NCBI GenBank assembly: GCA_024640365.1
Contig: JAHEFE010000007.1
Location: 44,409-108,408, forward strand
From: Woeseiaceae bacterium
Lineage (GTDB): Bacteria; Pseudomonadota; Gammaproteobacteria; Steroidobacterales; Woeseiaceae
Direction of reading: 5' to 3'
DNA length: 64,000 bases
The position numbers were made by a program, and so were the translations under genes. This document shows positions 58,938 to 64,000 of the stretch, one piece after another (the stretch's first letter is position 1; each line of letters starts with the position of its first letter). The notes beneath the pieces are model-generated. The model was not told the DNA's origin, did not search any database, and saw only the letters and a program-made list of their open reading frames with translations.

Positions 58938-60479
58938 ATGGCACTGAAGGCTTCTGAAATCAGTCAACTGATTAAAGAGCGTATCCAGAATTTCGAGTCC
59001 AGCGCTGAAGCGCGAAACGTCGGCACCGTCATCGGTGTTACTGACGGTATCGTACGCATTCACGGGCTGGCCGATGCGCGTTACGGCGAAATGCTGGAGT
59101 TCCCGGGCAACACTTTTGGTATGGCGCTGAACCTCGAGCAAGACTCGGTGGGCGCTGTTGTACTGGGTGACTACAAGCACATTTCTGAAGGCGATACAGT
59201 GAAGACCACTGGTCGTATTCTTGAAGTGCCGATTGGTGAGGCTTTGTTGGGTCGCGTAGTTGACGCATTGGGCACGCCGATTGACGGCAAGGGCCCGATC
59301 AACGCAACCGAAACCGCACCCATTGAAAAGGTTGCGCCGGGCGTTATTCAGCGTCAGTCAGTTGACCAACCAGTGCAGACCGGCCTTAAGGCTATTGATG
59401 CGATGGTGCCAATTGGCCGTGGCCAGCGCGAGCTGATCATTGGTGACCGCCAGACCGGTAAGACGGCTGTCGCGATCGACACGATCATTAACCAGATTGG
59501 TACGGGCATCAAGTGCATCTATGTCGCTATCGGTCAGAAGGCATCGTCTGTTGCTGCCGTAGTTCGCAAGCTGGAAGAAACAGGCGCGATGGAGCACACG
59601 ATTGTTGTGTCAGCCGCAGCGGCTGATTCCCCGGCGATGCAGTACATTGCACCTTACTCCGGCACATCGATGGGTGAGTACTTCCTCGACAAGGGCGAAG
59701 ATGCGCTGATTATTTTTGATGACCTGACCAAGCAGGCCTGGGCATATCGCCAGGTTTCTTTGTTGCTGCGTCGTCCGCCAGGTCGTGAAGCGTATCCTGG
59801 TGACGTCTTCTACCTGCATTCACGTCTGCTTGAGCGCGCATCACGCGTTAACTCGGTTCACGTTGAAGAAGTTTCTGGTGGCAAAGTGAAGGGCAAGACC
59901 GGTTCATTGACCGCACTGCCAATCATCGAGACCCAGGCAGGTGACGTATCAGCGTTCGTACCAACCAACGTAATTTCAATTACTGACGGCCAGATCTTCC
60001 TTGAGACCGACCTGTTTAACGCAGGCATTCGTCCGGCTATTAACGCCGGTCTGTCGGTATCTCGCGTAGGTGGTGCTGCTCAGACAAAGATCATCAAGAA
60101 GCTTGGCGGCGGTGTGCGTCTTGCGCTGGCTCAATATCGTGAGCTGGCAGCGTTTGCACAGTTTGCTTCTGACCTCGATGAAACCACTCGTAAGCAGCTC
60201 GAGCGCGGACAGCGTGTTACAGAACTGATGAAGCAGAAGCAGTACTCACCGCTTTCAGTTGCTGAAATGGCTTTGTCGTTGTACGCCGTTAACGAGGGTT
60301 ACCTGGACAAGGTTCCGGTCGACAAGGTTGGTGATTATGAGGCAGCGCTACACGATTTTGCGCGCGCCAACAGCGCCGACCTGATCGATACGATCAATTC
60401 AACCGGTAATTACAGCGACGAAATTCAGGCCGGCCTCAAAGCCGCTTGTAAAGGGTTTGCTGAGAAAGGCGCGTACTAG
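58938..60479 (+). CDS. atpA: ATP synthase F1 subunit alpha
   Basis: A 513-residue non-catalytic nucleotide-binding subunit. The N-terminal barrel precedes Walker [38 protein letters not shown], the arginine-finger region [13 protein letters not shown] [11 protein letters not shown] and a conserved C-terminal helical domain. Length matches E. coli AtpA exactly. Confidence 0.97.
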   Translation: MALKASEISQLIKERIQNFESSAEARNVGTVIGVTDGIVRIHGLADARYGEMLEFPGNTFGMALNLEQDSVGAVVLGDYKHISEGDTVKTTGRILEVPIGEALLGRVVDALGTPIDGKGPINATETAPIEKVAPGVIQRQSVDQPVQTGLKAIDAMVPIGRGQRELIIGDRQTGKTAVAIDTIINQIGTGIKCIYVAIGQKASSVAAVVRKLEETGAMEHTIVVSAAAADSPAMQYIAPYSGTSMGEYFLDKGEDALIIFDDLTKQAWAYRQVSLLLRRPPGREAYPGDVFYLHSRLLERASRVNSVHVEEVSGGKVKGKTGSLTALPIIETQAGDVSAFVPTNVISITDGQIFLETDLFNAGIRPAINAGLSVSRVGGAAQTKIIKKLGGGVRLALAQYRELAAFAQFASDLDETTRKQLERGQRVTELMKQKQYSPLSVAEMALSLYAVNEGYLDKVPVDKVGDYEAALHDFARANSADLIDTINSTGNYSDEIQAGLKAACKGFAEKGAY

Positions 60480-60547
60480 GGTCGAGCGCGGCTAGCCGCA
60501 ACTCGATTTAAGTTGGCACTAACAGTTTAGGAACAGGTACTTCAAAC

Positions 60548-61420
60548 GTGGCTGGTGAAAAAGAGATACGCAGCAAGATCCGAAGCGTGAAAAACATGCA
60601 GAAGATCACCAAGGCGATGGAGATGGTTGCCGCGAGCAAGATCCGCAAGGCACAGCTCCAGATGGAGGCGTCGCGGCCCTATGCTGAGCGCATTCGTCAT
60701 GTTGTCGGTCATTTGTCCAAAGCCAATCCTGACTATTCTCATCCGTTTCTGGTTGAGCGTGAAGTGAAGCGTGTAGGTTTCATAATCATTTCTACCGATC
60801 GCGGTCTTTGCGGTGGCTTGAACGTCAACATGTTCAAAACCGTTATTGGCGAGCTCAAGAAGTGGCGTGAGCAGGGCGTTGAAGCAGATCTGGTACTTGT
60901 TGGCGCCAAGGCCGTGCAGTTCTTCAAGCGTCTTGGCGGCAGCGTGCTTGGTACGGCCAGTCATCTCGGCGACAAGCCACAGGTCAATGACCTGATTGGT
61001 TCGATCAAGATCATGCTGGATAAATATGAAGACGGCGGTATCGACCGCCTGTTCCTGGTGCACAACGATTTCGTCAGCACCATGAGCCAGGTACCGCAGG
61101 TAGTGTCGTTGTTACCGGTCAGCTCGATTGATGTGTCGGGTGACGAACTGCAGAAGCATTGGGATTATATCTACGAGCCTGATGCCGCTGAGTTACTCGA
61201 TCATGTCTTGATGCGCTACGTGGAATCGCAGGTTTATCGCGGCGCGGTTGAAAACTTCGCCTGCGAAATGGCAGCGAAAATGGTGGCTATGAAATCCGCT
61301 ACCGATAATGCTGGCGAAATTATTGATAAGTTGCAGTTGGTGTACAACAAAGCACGCCAGGCTGCGATTACCCAGGAAATTTCAGAGATTGTTGGCGGCG
61401 CTGCTGCCGTGTCCGGTTAG
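60548..61420 (+). CDS. atpG: ATP synthase F1 subunit gamma
   Basis: A 290-residue rotor shaft. [25 protein letters not shown] opens the protein in pieces, [11 protein letters not shown] marks the Rossmann-like domain, and [18 protein letters not shown] [15 protein letters not shown] with [17 protein letters not shown] forms the C-terminal helix. The start is GTG at 60548. Confidence 0.96.
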   Translation: MAGEKEIRSKIRSVKNMQKITKAMEMVAASKIRKAQLQMEASRPYAERIRHVVGHLSKANPDYSHPFLVEREVKRVGFIIISTDRGLCGGLNVNMFKTVIGELKKWREQGVEADLVLVGAKAVQFFKRLGGSVLGTASHLGDKPQVNDLIGSIKIMLDKYEDGGIDRLFLVHNDFVSTMSQVPQVVSLLPVSSIDVSGDELQKHWDYIYEPDAAELLDHVLMRYVESQVYRGAVENFACEMAAKMVAMKSATDNAGEIIDKLQLVYNKARQAAITQEISEIVGGAAAVSG

Positions 61421-61479
61421 GACGAAACAGACTATTTTTAACGAAGGGCTTTGTCGCCTGAGTGGGTTAGAGGACCTAG

Positions 61480-62862
<1,383 letters not shown>

Positions 62863-62895
62863 GCGCGATTGCTGATTTAGTATCGGACGACAAAC

Positions 62896-63315
62896 ATGGC
62901 AACGATCCAGGTCGACATAGTCTCCGCTGAAGGAGCAATTTATTCCGGCACCGCCAACATGGTGTTTGCGCCGGCCTCTATGGGCGAAGTCGGTATTGCG
63001 CCGCGTCACGCGCCGATGCTGACCACCCTGAAGCCCGGCGAAGTGCGTGTCGAGGATACAGACGGCAAGGAACACTTCTTCTATGTCACCGGCGGCATGC
63101 TGGAAATTCAGCCGACGCTGGTAACAGTGCTTGCCGATACGGCATTGCGTGGCGAACAGCTTGACGAAGCGGCAGCACTATCTGCCAGAAATGCAGCGCA
63201 GGAAGCGTTGCAGGGTGCTTCGGAAGAAACCGACCTCGTACAAGCACAGGCCGAATTGGTAGAAGCGGAAGCTCGTTACCGCGCAGCGCAGAAACTCAAA
63301 GGCAAGCGTGGCTAG
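62896..63315 (+). CDS. atpC: ATP synthase F1 subunit epsilon
   Basis: A 139-residue subunit with an N-terminal beta sandwich (VDIVSAEGAIYSG, GEVGIAPRHAPMLTTLKPG, FYVTGGMLEIQP) and a C-terminal helical pair (AARNAAQEAL-like region) that can inhibit F1. It is the last gene of the operon and is followed by a strong terminator. Confidence 0.95.
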   Translation: MATIQVDIVSAEGAIYSGTANMVFAPASMGEVGIAPRHAPMLTTLKPGEVRVEDTDGKEHFFYVTGGMLEIQPTLVTVLADTALRGEQLDEAAALSARNAAQEALQGASEETDLVQAQAELVEAEARYRAAQKLKGKRG

Positions 63316-63339
63316 TTAGCAAGCAACGGAAATAATTGA

Positions 63340-63366
63340 GGGCCGCTTTTAGCGGCCCTTTTTTTT
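63340..63366 (+). terminator. Intrinsic terminator of the atp operon
   Basis: GGGCCGC (63340-63346), a TTTTA loop and GCGGCCC (63352-63358) form a GC-rich stem followed by eight T residues, 25 bases after atpC. Confidence 0.92.
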
Positions 63367-63386
63367 CACAAGTTCGCAACTCTATG

Positions 63387-63431
63387 GGGGTCGGAAAGAT
63401 TGTCATCAATAGAATGCCGAGGTCCGACCCC
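63387..63431. repeat. REP-like inverted repeat GGGGTCGGA...TCCGACCCC
   Basis: Perfect 9-base arms GGGGTCGGA (63387-63395) and TCCGACCCC (63423-63431) are 27 bases apart. They lie between the atp terminator and the 3' end of the flavodoxin-like gene. Such GGGGTC-type palindromes occur as dispersed elements in proteobacteria. No second copy was noticed in this window. Confidence 0.5.
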
Positions 63432-63439
63432 ACCACCCG

Positions 63440-64000
63440 TTACTTATGCTCCGACGCCAGCCGTTGCGCCAGTTCCGCAACGCGCTTGCCCAATTTTGTG
63501 CCTTTGCCCAGAAAAAGAGAATCCACCGTAGCCACTTTCGACGTGTCTTCAAAGGGAGCTTCTCCTGTCACGGCGGAGGCGCCGAAAGCCTCTTGCCACT
63601 CGGGTCCTCCCACCACAATCATGTTGTAGACCAGCATAGCTCGGAGGATGGACAACTGAACGGTCTCTTCCCCTGCCGAGATGCCTCCGGCTGTCACAAA
63701 CGCAGCCCCAAGCTTGTCTCGCATCTGTCCGTCAAGCGGCAGCGAATTCAGGAAGCCGATCACCGGGGCAGAGACATTTGCGGCATGAACAGGGCTCCCA
63801 ACAATCAGAGCATCCGCCCAAAGGATGTCGGCATGCGATACCTTGTCTACGGAAAGAACCCGCACCTCGCTGCCTCGGACGCTCCGCGCTCCCTCTCCTA
63901 CGGCATCAGCCATCAGCGCCGTATGACCGGTGGCGCTGTAGTAGGCCACCAGGACGTGCTGGGCCGAGGCGGCATTCGGTATCAGCAGCAAAATAGCTGA
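63440..64000 (-). CDS. Exported flavodoxin-like protein, 5' end beyond window
   Basis: At least 187 residues; the coding frame stays open to the right edge, where SAILLLIPNAASAQ reads as the end of a signal peptide. The flavodoxin fold follows: VAYYSATGHTALMADAV (FMN phosphate loop), ADALIVGSPVHAANVSAPV and AAFVTAGGISAGEETVQ. It resembles WrbA/NADPH-FMN reductase proteins, but an exported form is unusual. A TTG at 63991 is the first start-like codon inside the window, but the hydrophobic part upstream suggests an earlier start. The reaction is unknown. Confidence 0.75.
   Translation of the reverse strand, partial: SAILLLIPNAASAQHVLVAYYSATGHTALMADAVGEGARSVRGSEVRVLSVDKVSHADILWADALIVGSPVHAANVSAPVIGFLNSLPLDGQMRDKLGAAFVTAGGISAGEETVQLSILRAMLVYNMIVVGGPEWQEAFGASAVTGEAPFEDTSKVATVDSLFLGKGTKLGKRVAELAQRLASEHK

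Noticed and set aside
60542..61063. 173-codon frame antisense to atpG
   Set aside because: atpG is fully conserved on the plus strand, and the antisense translation has no domain features.

Overview
The window is a chromosomal segment around a replication origin of a free-living, aerobic gammaproteobacterium. It carries the classic origin gene order: gyrB, recF, dnaN and dnaA on the minus strand, and rpmH, rnpA, yidC and mnmE on the plus strand. mnmG, rsmG, parA, parB and the whole F1Fo ATP synthase operon lie further right. Protein features such as class I GlnA with NtrBC, TatABC, EnvC/CtpA and PrpBCD fit a marine or sediment gammaproteobacterium. I infer a deep-branching lineage, but the genus cannot be fixed from sequence alone. 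I see no prophage, insertion sequence, CRISPR array, tRNA or rRNA gene.

Layout. 1-4430: the end of trkH, a small TPR gene and TRAP permease genes dctQM, facing a TakP-like binding protein (dctP), then a 552-base gap. That gap has an orphan minus-strand terminator that seems to end a structured RNA. 4431-8262: dtd, tatABC and a POT peptide transporter. 8292-14051 (minus): a six-Kazal-domain secreted inhibitor, a GFA protein, a methyltransferase, a Nudix hydrolase, a polysaccharide deacetylase-like protein, CtpA and EnvC. 14223-17942: a membrane rhodanese, grxC, secB, gpsA, trmL (opposite strand) and a class 1B pyrD. 17943-22427 (minus): glnA, a DUF4124 gene, ntrB and ntrC, driven by a sigma-54/NtrC promoter that can be read directly. 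22728-27059: glyQS, gmhB and a PlsC-type acyltransferase.

27061-37284 is the origin region. An AT-rich stretch with DnaA boxes lies between dnaN and dnaA, and two perfect parS sites lie inside recF, so origin firing and ParAB segregation are physically coupled here. 37520-41625: an outer-membrane barrel protein and an overlapping operon of a secreted alpha/beta hydrolase with a NatAB-type ABC transporter. 41736-54235: mnmG and rsmG, which are neighbours in many bacteria, are separated by about 10 kb. The block between them holds a DUF945 protein, a cytochrome c4, an MBL hydrolase, an acrylyl-CoA reductase-like protein, prpBCD and an S9 peptidase. It reads as a propionyl-CoA generation and consumption module. 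54235-63366: parAB and atpIBEFHAGDC, with a consensus promoter, a terminator-like hairpin in the leader and a strong terminator at the end. The right edge has a REP-like inverted repeat and a partial exported flavodoxin-like gene.

Most of the window is conserved housekeeping DNA. The less ordinary points are: the orphan RNA/terminator near 4200-4361; rnpA with no ATG, GTG or TTG before its conserved N-terminus; ntrB with no ordinary start near the expected place; the tandem Kazal protein; class 1B PyrD without PyrK; the parS pair in recF; and leader or operator structures at atp and prp.
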